Shown here: positions 35,330-44,443 of the stretch, one piece after another | Position numbering within the stretch: position 1 is the first letter of the stretch | How the letters are laid out: the number at the start of each line of letters is the position of its first letter | NCBI GenBank assembly: GCA_964596185.1 | Contig: CAZQUE010000005.1 | Span: 46,527 to 110,526, forward strand | Length of the DNA stretch: 64,000 nucleotides | Origin: DYKG01 sp964596185 | GTDB taxonomy: Bacteria > Muiribacteriota > Ozemobacteria > Ozemobacterales > Ozemobacteraceae | Reading direction: 5' to 3' | Program-made: the position numbers and the translations under genes | The notes under the pieces: model-generated | Told to the model about the DNA's origin: nothing | Databases searched by the model: none | The model's input: only the letters and a program-made list of their open reading frames with translations

Positions 35330-35357
35330 TTGAAAGAATTTTGTGTCGCTATTTATA
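35330..35357 (+). promoter_or_regulatory. Promoter for the BLUF-cyclase gene
   Basis: TTGAAA (35330-35335), a 16 bp spacer and TTTATA (35352-35357). The leader would be about 14 nt and includes AAGAGG, a ribosome binding site for the TTG start at 35378. Confidence 0.5.
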
Positions 35358-35377
35358 AGCTTTAAAAGAGGCATATA

Positions 35378-36394
35378 TTGAAGAGAATTCTTTATCTGAG
35401 TCACTATTCTTATGACTGGAAGATCGATGAACTGCAGAACCTTGCGGATGCCGCCGCAACCAAAAATCGCCAACTTTTAATAACCGGCATTCTTATTACC
35501 TTCGATCGTTTGTTTTTCCAGATTATCGAAGGTCCCGAAAACGAAATTAATTGCCTGTTCCAGAAAATATGCAAGGACAAGCGCCATTCTGAAATCTCAA
35601 TTATTCAGAACGAAGAAAATATTCAATCCAGACTTTTTGCAGATTGGCACATGAAGATTTTCAATCTCGACCGCAACCCAGACGCCCTGGAATATTCGGT
35701 CAAGATTCTTTTGCGCAGCCTGATTAAAACCCATGAAATCATTGGCAGATACAATCATTCTGGAATACTGCAAAAAATCAAGGCGGGTTTTAATCCTGTG
35801 GATATATCGCCAAAGCGCATCGACAAAATTGTAATGTTTGCCGACATTGTGGGCTTTTCCAAAATCAGTGAGGAAAACCCAACAGAAAAGGTTGTTGAAC
35901 TTATTTCCAGATTTTTTGAAAATGTCACTCAAGCTGTCGAACTTCAGAATGGTGAAATTGAAAAATTTATCGGCGATTGTGTCATGGCTTCTTTTTTGGC
36001 CGAAAAGCCGACGAAGGCCATTCATGCAGCAATTGATGTTTTGCGCAGAACCTCAGAAATCAGTGTTCCCCAAAATCAGAATAGTTCCACAAAAATCATT
36101 TCATGCGGCATCGGCCTGGCAATAGGCAGTACAATCGAAGGAAATGTGGGGTCCGGAACCCGCATGGACTACACAATTCTCGGAGATGTAGTCAACACAG
36201 CCCAAAGGCTGGAACAATTGACCAGGCTTCTTCCCTTTTCTCTGGCCATGACCTCTGAATTGAAAGATGTCATTGCCAGCGATTTCAACTGTGTCAACAT
36301 GGGAGCTTTCGACTTAAAGGGTAAGCAGAATCCCGTCGAAATTTTCTCAATTGACTTGCCTGAAACTCGCAAAAATTTGATTGATCAAGATTGA
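35378..36394 (+). CDS. BLUF-domain photoactivated adenylyl cyclase (bPAC-like)
   Basis: The protein has 338 residues and starts with TTG preceded by AGAGG. Residues 1-100 form a BLUF blue-light domain: flavin-contacting Y6 (ILYLS), N30, Q48 (FFQIIEGPE) and W90/M92 (DWHM). A linker leads to a class III cyclase domain (about 148-330) with metal-binding D156 (FADIVGFS) and D200 (FIGDCVMA), adenine-specifying K196 and T266, and N273/R277 (VVNTAQRLE). K with T indicates cAMP rather than cGMP. The domain order, length and spacing follow the 350-residue Beggiatoa photoactivated cyclase bPAC (Y7, Q49, K197, T267) with an offset of one. It should make cAMP in blue light. No cAMP receptor is in view. 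Confidence 0.9.
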   Translation: MKRILYLSHYSYDWKIDELQNLADAAATKNRQLLITGILITFDRLFFQIIEGPENEINCLFQKICKDKRHSEISIIQNEENIQSRLFADWHMKIFNLDRNPDALEYSVKILLRSLIKTHEIIGRYNHSGILQKIKAGFNPVDISPKRIDKIVMFADIVGFSKISEENPTEKVVELISRFFENVTQAVELQNGEIEKFIGDCVMASFLAEKPTKAIHAAIDVLRRTSEISVPQNQNSSTKIISCGIGLAIGSTIEGNVGSGTRMDYTILGDVVNTAQRLEQLTRLLPFSLAMTSELKDVIASDFNCVNMGAFDLKGKQNPVEIFSIDLPETRKNLIDQD

Positions 36395-36465
36395 CAGTTT
36401 AATTTTCTTTTAGAATCATTGAACAAAAAGCCAGACAGATTAAAAATTTCGTCGGGAGAAAGAAT

Positions 36466-37788
36466 ATGAAAAAATTTCATGCACTGCCACTGATAGTCTT
36501 TCTGCTATTTTGCGGATTTATTGATACCGGGGTTCTGTTCGCTCAGAATCTTTCTTCATCGGACATGGAATACATCGAGGTTCGCAACGAAAGAAACGAG
36601 CGAATCAAGTTTTCCCGACTGATTATGGGGACTGACCATATTGCCCAGGAAGACTGGTATGGCGACTCCCCAAGAAAAATCACCGAACAGTATGTTCACG
36701 AGCTTCTTGATGAAGCCGCGCGCCTGGGAATAAATCTTTTTGACACCTCACCGATTTACGTCGGCGATATCGAATATAAGCTCGGCAAATGGATGGAGAA
36801 ACACCGTCAAAGAAACCCTAACCACAGAGTGTATGCTCTCTCAAAGGGCGGCTTTCCTTTTGATCTGTACTGGTCAAAAAAGCTGCCTGAGGGCGAAAAT
36901 TCATATTGCCTGGTTGAAATGCTGAAAGCTAAAAATATGATGGCCGAAGGCTACGCCGCCTTACCAAACGCCCCGACCGGCACCTACGCCAGTCGCCTTT
37001 TTGGCAGTAAAGAGCAAATTGTCGCCAGAGTCAGCGAAGAGTTGGGTCACACTTTGAAAAATCTGCGCAGATACCCCACCGTTTATCTCATGCATAGAGA
37101 CGACGCTGATTTTATCAATTTTGAGCCGGTAAAAAGAAGTCAGAATTCGGTAAAAACAATTATGGAAGCTCTTAGCGACAAAGATATTCGCAACAACTAC
37201 ACTTTTCTCGGCTGGTCGAACTGGAAACCTCACAGAATCACGAGATCGCTGACGCTTGCAGACAAGTATAAAAATCTGGCAAAACCTGTTTTCAACAGTC
37301 CCTATTTCTCGCTTTTTGAGATGTCTGAAAGATCGATTCATGCCGGTGGCGTGCAGGTTACTCACGAAGACATGATGGACAAAAACTTTCTTGAAGGTAT
37401 CAAGATAATGCCATACTCACCTTTGGCTGGTGTCAGCATTCTTGATCGCCCGGAACCATCCTGGGAAAACGCCAAACGCGACGCACGAAAAAAATATTCT
37501 CAGGGCGACCCATATTGGAAAAACGTCTACCATTCTATTTTCACCTGCGCCAACGAAGAAAGATACAATCGGGTCGTCGGCTTCACCAAAGAGTTCAACA
37601 AAAAGCACAAAACCTCTTACACGGTTGACCAGATGGTTAACGCCTATGCCCTGGCTCATAAAAGAACCGATTTTCTGGTCATCGGGCCAATCACAATCGA
37701 GCAGCTGCGCCGCACCGTTGGTTCGCTGAAACTGGCAAAACTGTTGACAAAAGACGATCTGGATTTCCTTTACTATGGTGAAAAATAA
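36466..37788 (+). CDS. Exported aldo/keto reductase family protein
   Basis: The protein has 440 residues. An N-terminal signal peptide (about 1-26, ending LFAQ) is followed by an aldo/keto reductase barrel with the full tetrad D93 (LFDTSPIY), Y98, K127 (ALSKGG) and H210 (YLMHRDD). The C-terminal part has the family helix that ends near LVIGPITIEQLRRTV, which binds the cofactor phosphate in relatives. About 100 residues are inserted relative to the usual ~330. These enzymes need NADPH, which is not available outside the cytoplasm, so export by Sec is odd unless the signal is an anchor. GGGAGA precedes the ATG. Confidence 0.8.
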   Translation: MKKFHALPLIVFLLFCGFIDTGVLFAQNLSSSDMEYIEVRNERNERIKFSRLIMGTDHIAQEDWYGDSPRKITEQYVHELLDEAARLGINLFDTSPIYVGDIEYKLGKWMEKHRQRNPNHRVYALSKGGFPFDLYWSKKLPEGENSYCLVEMLKAKNMMAEGYAALPNAPTGTYASRLFGSKEQIVARVSEELGHTLKNLRRYPTVYLMHRDDADFINFEPVKRSQNSVKTIMEALSDKDIRNNYTFLGWSNWKPHRITRSLTLADKYKNLAKPVFNSPYFSLFEMSERSIHAGGVQVTHEDMMDKNFLEGIKIMPYSPLAGVSILDRPEPSWENAKRDARKKYSQGDPYWKNVYHSIFTCANEERYNRVVGFTKEFNKKHKTSYTVDQMVNAYALAHKRTDFLVIGPITIEQLRRTVGSLKLAKLLTKDDLDFLYYGEK

Positions 37789-37920
37789 TTAAGAACTCAG
37801 CGAATTTTTAAATAAACGATTGTCCTCTTACATTATTCTCTTCTGACATTTGAATCACCGTATATTTTAAAACCTTCCGGACGTTTTTAATTGAATCGAC
37901 CGGCATGGTCTGTTGTCTGG

Positions 37921-37957
37921 CATTCATTCTTTCATCCCCTCAGTGAATGTTTTTTTT
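37921..37957 (+). terminator. Possible weak terminator
   Basis: CATTCA and TGAATG form a 6 bp stem around a 17 nt loop, followed by eight T. It would end the aldo/keto reductase transcript. Confidence 0.4.
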
Positions 37958-38023
37958 CTTACAGTTATTGATATTACAGAGTTTTAAAAGCTTGAACGAA
38001 CTGGAATGTGTTATTATCCAGCC

Positions 38024-38854
38024 ATGACATGGTTAGCCCTTTCTGCAATCTGTTCGTTGGTGATTGCCAACATTTTGCGCTACGCGCGCCAGCATGATTT
38101 GCCATTTCTGCCGATCATGACCATGAACTATCTTCAAGCCGCAATTTTTTCCGGCTTCCTGTGCCTTGCAAACGAGACGATGGCCGCCACATCACTTGAT
38201 ATACCTTTGGGAGCGTTCAATTCTTTGCTCTATGTTGGCGGCTTCCTTCTCTACTTCGAAGCGGTAAAAAACTGCGGCATTTCAATTGCAGTTTCGGTTA
38301 TGCGCCTTTCAGTTGCCCTGCCGGTATTGGCAGGGATATTCTGGTTCGGTGAGACCCTTTCACTATATAGAGGCATCGGCCTTGGGCTAATGGTGATTGC
38401 CCTGATTTCAATCGGACATTTCAGTCATTCAAAAATAAGCGCGAAAGCAATGGGCTGGTTGCTGCTGCTTTTCTTGGTGATCGGATTTTCAAGCGTAGTT
38501 GATAAAACCTACAATTTCTATGGTCAAACCGGCAAGAACCTTTACCTGGCAACGCTTTTTTTTACCGCCTTTCTGACCTCTGCGCTGCTGACACGTTTTC
38601 GCCATTTGAGCTTCTCGCGCCAAATTGTCGGCATCGGCCTGCTTTTGGATATCCCCAATCAGTTAACCAGCCTGTTTTTGTTGATGTCACTGTCGACAGT
38701 AGATTCTGTGGTTGCTTTTCCGACTCTGGCAATCTCGGTTCTTTCCGGCTCAATGCTGTGTGATCGCTTTATCTGGGGCGAGTCATTAACCAGAGAGAAA
38801 TTTTTGGTTATTTTTCTTTCAATGACCGCGATCGTTTTGCTAAATCTTAGTTGA
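38024..38854 (+). CDS. EamA/DMT-type inner-membrane transporter
   Basis: The protein has 276 residues with nine or ten predicted membrane helices in two similar halves, as in drug/metabolite (EamA) transporters. The helix-end pattern SVMRLSVALPVLAGIFWFGE (about 92-111) is the hallmark of the first EamA repeat, and FPTLAISVLSGSMLCDRFIWGE that of the second. Substrates of the family range from amino acids to sugars; none can be inferred here. ATG at 38024 is chosen; an ATG six codons upstream (38006) is possible. Neither has a clear ribosome binding site. Confidence 0.78.
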   Translation: MTWLALSAICSLVIANILRYARQHDLPFLPIMTMNYLQAAIFSGFLCLANETMAATSLDIPLGAFNSLLYVGGFLLYFEAVKNCGISIAVSVMRLSVALPVLAGIFWFGETLSLYRGIGLGLMVIALISIGHFSHSKISAKAMGWLLLLFLVIGFSSVVDKTYNFYGQTGKNLYLATLFFTAFLTSALLTRFRHLSFSRQIVGIGLLLDIPNQLTSLFLLMSLSTVDSVVAFPTLAISVLSGSMLCDRFIWGESLTREKFLVIFLSMTAIVLLNLS

Positions 38855-39035
38855 TTTTTTCTGAGCAAGCGGCTCAAAGAGCCTGTCTCAAGAGCTAATC
38901 AAAAAATAAGCACTTATTTTAGTCTTGTTTTCGCCATAGCCACAACGCCCTTTGCCTGAAAAATTGTGTCTTTTTTTGAGTTCGGCTATATTACGAGCAG
39001 CACAGATATTTTTTTTGCCGAATCGAGAGAAAAAA

Positions 39036-39617
39036 ATGAAAAAAAATGCGAATGATGAAAAAAGCAACCTGTACATAGACCATGTAGCTATACTGGTCAC
39101 CAGCATTGAAGAGTTTGGAAAACGGCTGCCACAATGGCTTCATCCCCAGGAAATCGAAGAATTTGAGGCTGAAGGAACCAGAGAACAATACGTGCTCCCT
39201 GAAAGTTCATATTCCGGCGCCCTTTTGCTGATGCAACCGAACGGCGAAGGCCCCTATCAACGAGCCATGCAAAAACGAGGCCCTGGCCTTCATCACATTT
39301 GCATCAAGGTTAAAAAGCTGTCTGAGTATCTTTCCAGCATTGCCCAAAGCGGTTTTTTGCTTCACCCCTATTCACTTGAAAGCATGAAACGCGGCACGGC
39401 TTATCTTTGTCGTCCAGGCATCGGATTTCTCCTAGAGGTTGAAGAATTGAGTCGGAATTCAGATTCTCTTAAACCATCGATAATCGAAAGAATTACCCTC
39501 GAACTTGGAAAAAAAGAGCTCGAAATGTGTCGGAACATCCTGGGTGAAAAAATTGTCACCGGGCCTTCATCTTTCCTGAGTCTGACGCCAGACAAAAAGA
39601 ATCTTAACTTTGTTTGA
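39036..39617 (+). CDS. VOC (glyoxalase/bleomycin resistance) family protein, methylmalonyl-CoA epimerase-like
   Basis: The protein has 193 residues. The first half is a VOC module with DHVAILVTSIEEF (metal-binding His near the start), GPGLHHICIKVKKL (second His) and FLLEVEEL (Glu), the ligand order of methylmalonyl-CoA epimerases and related enzymes. The second half (about 145-193) is an incomplete second module. The exact substrate is uncertain. ATG at 39036 follows GAGAGA; the open frame upstream has no better site. It converges with the next gene. Confidence 0.72.
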   Translation: MKKNANDEKSNLYIDHVAILVTSIEEFGKRLPQWLHPQEIEEFEAEGTREQYVLPESSYSGALLLMQPNGEGPYQRAMQKRGPGLHHICIKVKKLSEYLSSIAQSGFLLHPYSLESMKRGTAYLCRPGIGFLLEVEELSRNSDSLKPSIIERITLELGKKELEMCRNILGEKIVTGPSSFLSLTPDKKNLNFV

Positions 39618-39644
39618 AATGCCTCTATAATTGCCAACCGAAAT

Positions 39645-40166
39645 TCAATTTCCTTGCGATTCTTTAAACTCTTTTATGTCGTATTCTAAAGAATCTGGCG
39701 GCAATTTAGGAGATTTCGGCATAGATTCGCATTCTGGGGTAATCAAATCAGAACTGTTGGACAAAGATTCAATTGAGGCCCCATTTTTGCCTTCAAGCTT
39801 GAAATCATGTGAATCGAAAAAATCTTTTCCCTCTGCGCCATACCATTTTTGTAACAGATCCTGGTTGGATATTGAATATGCAGACCGGGCAACAAAATCT
39901 TCTGCAACAGGCTCAACCGTTATAATTGATTTATCGCCGGTCGGTCTGGGATGAATGTAGATTTTGCCATCCTCGAGATTGACTGGGTATTCATAGTCTC
40001 TTCCCTCGGTTGAATTCTCATAATGAACTTTGATCAGGTAATTCTTCACCTGGATTCCTTCAATTTTCAAAAAGGCTCCCGATAAATATGGCGTTTTTGC
40101 AACGATTGATGAGCCAAAACAGATAATAAACCCAAACAAAAATAGAATTGCCCAGATTTTTTGCAT
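39645..40166 (-). CDS. Secreted protein of unknown function
   Basis: The protein has 173 residues with a signal peptide ending SSIVAK (about residue 23). The mature part has a beta-rich first half (YLIKVHYENSTEGRDYEYPV) and an acidic, serine- and proline-rich tail that looks disordered. I recognise no family. AGGAG precedes the ATG. It starts 12 bp after the stop of the larger secreted protein upstream and is very probably co-transcribed with it. Confidence 0.6.
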   Translation of the reverse strand: MQKIWAILFLFGFIICFGSSIVAKTPYLSGAFLKIEGIQVKNYLIKVHYENSTEGRDYEYPVNLEDGKIYIHPRPTGDKSIITVEPVAEDFVARSAYSISNQDLLQKWYGAEGKDFFDSHDFKLEGKNGASIESLSNSSDLITPECESMPKSPKLPPDSLEYDIKEFKESQGN

Positions 40167-40178
40167 CTTTGAACTCCT

Positions 40179-41789
40179 CTATAGATGATTGTAAATAATA
40201 GGCACAGGAGCGACCCCACGCAAGGCGATCCGGTGAGAAGGCAACAAAATTTCCAGTTCAATTCTATGTTTGAATTCAACTTTGTCGTGCCGAAATTCTG
40301 GAAAAAGCTCATCGACTTTTTTTTCAAAGAATCCTTTGTTCTTCATTTCCGGCAAATTGGCCCGCTTTTTTTTCAAAGCTTCCTTTTTCAGGTCAAACTC
40401 TTCTTTTACGTAAGTAAAATCCAGAAAAAGTTTTTCAGAATATTCACCAGCCAACTCAGCAGAAATTTCGAAACTACCCAGATAATCATGCCCCCTGGCG
40501 ACGGTCCCATTGAGTGGCACTTTTAGCAAAGGCGTCCGATCGAGGCTCAATTCAATCTCTTTACCATTATTGTAAATCTCAAGAACCTCAAAAACTCGGG
40601 GAGAAAGAAGATATCTGAGATCCTGGATTCTCCAGAGACCATTGAAACCAATCTCCGGGTACTCTCCGGGAAAGCTGTCGTCTTTCCATGGCGTTTGCTT
40701 AATCCCGTTAATAGTATAGTGAAGTTCGTATGAAAGCACCTCGGGTGGTGGAATCCGACCCAAAAATCTTACGAAATCAAAATCCTTAAGCCCAGCCGGA
40801 ACGTTATTTTTCTTTTTATAACGTTCGAAACTCTCGCTGGTCATCCATTTAGTGCGCCACCAGGTATTTTTTTCCTCAGCATCAACAAGTACTTTTTTGC
40901 TACCCGGATCGATGAGCTGAAATGAAATCTTTAAATCCGGGTCAACTACTGGCTCCCATTCTCCTATTCCCAAAAAAGTCTGGCGAGTTGCCGCATCATA
41001 CATGGTAGCATTCTTGCCGATTGGCCGGTAAACACCTACTTCCGCTCCTATTCCACCAGGAAACTGATCGCCGAGATTAATCAGATTTACCAATGCTCCA
41101 AGATTGTATTCTTTTGAAGTCTGGCTCAGGCTAGGACAAAACCCTTTCCAGAGCTGAATGATTACCGGCCCCACTTTGGGAATATAGGCATTATATCTAT
41201 GAGTTTCGCTGTAACCTGGAAATTGCACCCATGGCCCACAGGCGATTCTTGAACAGGTGCCCATCCAGATTTCTGAAACTTCAACGAATGTATAACCATT
41301 TTTTTGCGTGGTAATAATTGCCTTTGGCTCAGGAATCGAAAAGAAATCCTGGTTCCATTCATGCTTTTGAGTCCTTACCGGGAAGGTTTTTGGAATTGGT
41401 GAAATGATGAACCCGCTCGATCGAACCTTTTTTTTGGCAAAATCAGCATCAATTTTGTAATTCACTCTTATTTTCCCGATTAGCGTCGAGTAAAAGTCAG
41501 GAATGTCCTTTTTATGCGTTTTCTTCTTTCGGTTAATAGTAAAATGGTCTATTTTTTCCCACTCGTTCCCGTTACCGCTCCAGTCTTTATTTTTGTAAAC
41601 CTCAAACTTGAATGAAGAATCTGATTCAATTAAATACTTAACCTTTAGAACACCGTTTTTCCCTCTCATCCCGTCGCTCCATGATTTCCATTCCGCGGCA
41701 GAAGCCGTTATAGAGAGAAGAAAGAGCGTAAAAAGAACTAAAAAGACCCGTCTCGAAAGTTCTAACAATTTTGCCTCCAGATAATACAA
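40179..41789 (-). CDS. Large secreted protein with a DUF4474-like central region
   Basis: The protein has 536 residues with an N-terminal signal/anchor segment (about 14-32, ending TASAAE). The central part (GPVIIQLWKGFCP, GDQFPGGIGAEVGVYRP, TWWRTKWM) recalls DUF4474 proteins, which share IQLWKG and GAEIGIY-type motifs; this is recalled from memory and not verified. The C-terminal third (about 400-500) is rich in K and E and helical. It is first in a two-gene unit with the 173-residue secreted protein. The function is unknown. Confidence 0.6.
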   Translation of the reverse strand: MYYLEAKLLELSRRVFLVLFTLFLLSITASAAEWKSWSDGMRGKNGVLKVKYLIESDSSFKFEVYKNKDWSGNGNEWEKIDHFTINRKKKTHKKDIPDFYSTLIGKIRVNYKIDADFAKKKVRSSGFIISPIPKTFPVRTQKHEWNQDFFSIPEPKAIITTQKNGYTFVEVSEIWMGTCSRIACGPWVQFPGYSETHRYNAYIPKVGPVIIQLWKGFCPSLSQTSKEYNLGALVNLINLGDQFPGGIGAEVGVYRPIGKNATMYDAATRQTFLGIGEWEPVVDPDLKISFQLIDPGSKKVLVDAEEKNTWWRTKWMTSESFERYKKKNNVPAGLKDFDFVRFLGRIPPPEVLSYELHYTINGIKQTPWKDDSFPGEYPEIGFNGLWRIQDLRYLLSPRVFEVLEIYNNGKEIELSLDRTPLLKVPLNGTVARGHDYLGSFEISAELAGEYSEKLFLDFTYVKEEFDLKKEALKKKRANLPEMKNKGFFEKKVDELFPEFRHDKVEFKHRIELEILLPSHRIALRGVAPVPIIYNHL

Positions 41790-41931
41790 AACAGATTCTC
41801 TAACGATAATCAGATTACTACTTTTTTTGTACCAAAGGCAAAAATTTGCTGCTAAATCTCTTTATAAAGACCCAAATTCGATGAACGCGAGTTTAAATCA
41901 GATATAATGACTTAAATTCTACAGGGCAGTA

Positions 41932-41959
41932 TTGACTTGGCCTTTTTTTTGCCTATATT
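41932..41959 (+). promoter_or_regulatory. Promoter for the GspG-like exported protein
   Basis: TTGACT (41932-41937), a 16 bp T-rich spacer and TATATT (41954-41959), about 30 bp before the ATG. Confidence 0.6.
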
Positions 41960-41989
41960 GCAATTGCAAACTAATTTCAGGAGCCAGAC

Positions 41990-42655
41990 ATGAAACAGAA
42001 ACGTTCAAAGACAATTTATTGGCGACTATTAAGCCTTTTTCTGGTTTTCGCCCTGTCTACAACGTGCTTTGCTCAATCAAAAATCTCGGCAACCAAATCA
42101 ATGATGTCAAATTTAAAAACGGCTTTAATCAACTACAAAGCAGATTTTGGCTATTATCCCTTTGCCGGCAACGATGCAAATGATGCAAAAGCTTATTTCA
42201 TAGGACCCAAAGCAGGTCTTGGCTTCACCATCAACAGCAATTGTCTTGTCTCTGATAAAATTATAAACTTCGAAAACCTTGGACTTGATGAAAAGACCTA
42301 CCAAAAGAGATGGAAGGGTCCCTACATGGATGACACGCCAGAGGAATTCCTCTACGATTGCTGGAAGACTCCTTTTGTAATGATCAGATACGAAAAGGGG
42401 CTGTATCTTTGGTCTGCCGGTTATGACGGTGAATTCGATCCAATTGATAGGGTTTTAGATAGCAGTTATGAAGGCAATGATTTAATGATGACAATCTCAA
42501 GATTTAGAAAATCAGTGGGAAAAACCTCAACCCTTGCGGTGACTTCTTATGCAAAAAAGCTTCAGATTCCCGGCGGCACCTGGACACCGCCAACCCTACT
42601 CGATGAAATCCAATCTGGTTTCGAGCATGGCTTTTTTAATTGCATTTCAGACTAA
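41990..42655 (+). CDS. Exported protein with a GspG-like pseudopilin core but a Sec signal peptide
   Basis: The protein has 221 residues. Residues 1-29 are an ordinary signal peptide (LLSLFLVFALSTTCFAQ), with no prepilin G-F-x-x-x-E leader. After cleavage comes the helix and globular core of major pseudopilins: MMSNLKTALINYKADFGYYPFAG, RWKGPYMDD, DCWKTPFVM and LWSAGYDGEFD (the GspG calcium-loop region). It would therefore be a soluble periplasmic protein that mimics a pseudopilin subunit and could not polymerise by the usual membrane-helix route. CAGGAG precedes the ATG. The next gene begins 125 bp downstream. Confidence 0.7.
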   Translation: MKQKRSKTIYWRLLSLFLVFALSTTCFAQSKISATKSMMSNLKTALINYKADFGYYPFAGNDANDAKAYFIGPKAGLGFTINSNCLVSDKIINFENLGLDEKTYQKRWKGPYMDDTPEEFLYDCWKTPFVMIRYEKGLYLWSAGYDGEFDPIDRVLDSSYEGNDLMMTISRFRKSVGKTSTLAVTSYAKKLQIPGGTWTPPTLLDEIQSGFEHGFFNCISD

Positions 42656-42779
42656 GCCACAGAGAGGTCATCGAAGCAGCAGTAGTGATTGCATATGGGG
42701 CACAGAGATGATTCTACCTAGAGGGATTTTTGCAAACTTGAAAATCAAGAGCTTTTTAAAGCAGACTTCACTAATTCCA

Positions 42780-44393
42780 ATGAAACAATTTATTTTTTCA
42801 CTGGTACTGGTTTCAGCCTTTTTCTTTACGCTTTTTACCAAAAAGATTGCTGCCCAGAACCGAATCGAAATTCTGCCTTTTGAAGAAGTTAAAATAGAAA
42901 ACCATGCTTTAAAATGGCAGACAAAAACAAAAGAGGGTAGAGAGCTTCGCCATGGGCAGGCACTTGAAATAACTTTTCCTGAAAAGTTTTGGTCGCGCCG
43001 CTTGAATTACGTAAGAATTCATTTTCGCAAAGATCCTAGATATTTGACCCTCAACCCTGAAAAAATTGATAAAAATGGCGCGTATATTTCACTTTCATGT
43101 CAAAACGATGGTCAAATAAATGATGGCTTGAGCTGGCACACATGGAAAGACCAGTTCGGCGCTGAGAAATTTGCGACAGCCGGCGGGCCTGAAAATTTAA
43201 ATCGCAATATTTTCAATAATATTCAAAACCTTGTCGGTGATTTTCCAATCAGGAGAATCAGGCTTACAAACAATGGGCGCGGCAACACAAAGCTGGCAAT
43301 TGCCCAGATTCACTACATTGAGTGCTCATTTTTGAAACCAGAAGGCGATTTAAACGAAGACACACAGATTTTTCATGCTTCGGTCAATCACCCACAAAGA
43401 GTCAAATTTTCTTTTGACGAAAAAACCGGAAAGCCCATGAAGATCGGTGAAGCCTGGCAGCTAAAACTACCTGAGAAATATGTTTCCAGGCCAATCAATT
43501 ACATGATAGTGCGTTTTCGCCAGTCTGAAGAAAAAATAATTGAAAAAGCAGACCCAAAGTATCGAGAACCTGATCCCGCCAAGGTTCTTGTGCAAGTGGC
43601 TGATGGAAAATCAGGTCTTTTATGGCCGTGGTATGACCGTTATGGAACTGAAAAATATGTTGAACCTAGAACCGCCGATGATCCGGAAAATGAGAATCTT
43701 CATGACTGTCAGAATTGCTTTCCCGGAATCGATGCAGAATCTATTGTTCTTGAAAACGTTGGTTACGGCGCACCGGAAAAATCAATCGCTTTCCTTTACA
43801 GCCTTGAAGTCCTTTTTTTGCCTGAGACCTCAGGAGCTTCTTTTAAAGAAATCATCTTTACCGGCGGCACAAAATTTTCCAATCACGAAATGAAATTGCC
43901 CTTACCAGAGTTTACTGGTGGACCAAGATTCGCAGGCAAATATCCAGACTCACTTATGATTGGTGTAAGAAGATACTTTCGCACAATTTATCAAAATAAA
44001 AACCCTTCTGAATACTTTTTCCCTACCGCGACTCCAGATCCGATAGATGGTTATATCGATAGCCCTGGTCGTCTGCACCTTTTTCTGCCGGCTGGTAAAA
44101 GATTTCGGCAAATTGAAATTTCAGCGGGCGATGTCGATAATACAATTCTTGAAAAGAATAAAGATGGCCATTTCGGCAGGCTTGGCTGGGCAGAGCTTTA
44201 CTGCTATTTCAAGAGTGCTGACAGTGGCAGAATGCGACTAATTTCTGACAAAGCCAACGTTGGCCCTGAGGGCATAATAGTATTTTCGCCCGATACCGGG
44301 GATATTCCAATACAGCCTGGCGATGAGCTAATTATAGAATCAAGACTGGATGTCTGTTTTATTATGGGATTGAGACTTCTGCTGGCAGATTAG
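42780..44393 (+). CDS. Secreted protein with two related internal domains, function unknown
   Basis: The predicted 537 residues have a signal peptide ending IAAQN (about residue 25). Two successive units resemble each other: FPEKFWSRRLNYVRIHFRK and LPEKYVSRPINYMIVRFRQ, each followed by a W-x-W or LSWHTW region with GAEKF or GTEKY. A third C-terminal unit is beta-rich (SPGRLHLFLPAGKRFRQIEI). The units could be lectin-like beta-sandwiches. The open frame extends further upstream into the preceding gene; the ATG at 42780 is chosen because it places the signal peptide at the N-terminus. The ribosome binding site is weak. Confidence 0.6.
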   Translation: MKQFIFSLVLVSAFFFTLFTKKIAAQNRIEILPFEEVKIENHALKWQTKTKEGRELRHGQALEITFPEKFWSRRLNYVRIHFRKDPRYLTLNPEKIDKNGAYISLSCQNDGQINDGLSWHTWKDQFGAEKFATAGGPENLNRNIFNNIQNLVGDFPIRRIRLTNNGRGNTKLAIAQIHYIECSFLKPEGDLNEDTQIFHASVNHPQRVKFSFDEKTGKPMKIGEAWQLKLPEKYVSRPINYMIVRFRQSEEKIIEKADPKYREPDPAKVLVQVADGKSGLLWPWYDRYGTEKYVEPRTADDPENENLHDCQNCFPGIDAESIVLENVGYGAPEKSIAFLYSLEVLFLPETSGASFKEIIFTGGTKFSNHEMKLPLPEFTGGPRFAGKYPDSLMIGVRRYFRTIYQNKNPSEYFFPTATPDPIDGYIDSPGRLHLFLPAGKRFRQIEISAGDVDNTILEKNKDGHFGRLGWAELYCYFKSADSGRMRLISDKANVGPEGIIVFSPDTGDIPIQPGDELIIESRLDVCFIMGLRLLLAD

Positions 44394-44443
44394 AATTGCG
44401 ATTCCAGAAATCCGGAAATCATTTATCCAATTTGATTGCTATT

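Noticed and set aside
42549..42779. Upstream extension of the two-domain secreted protein into the GspG-like gene
   Set aside because: It would bury the signal peptide behind 77 residues and overlaps the previous gene in another frame.
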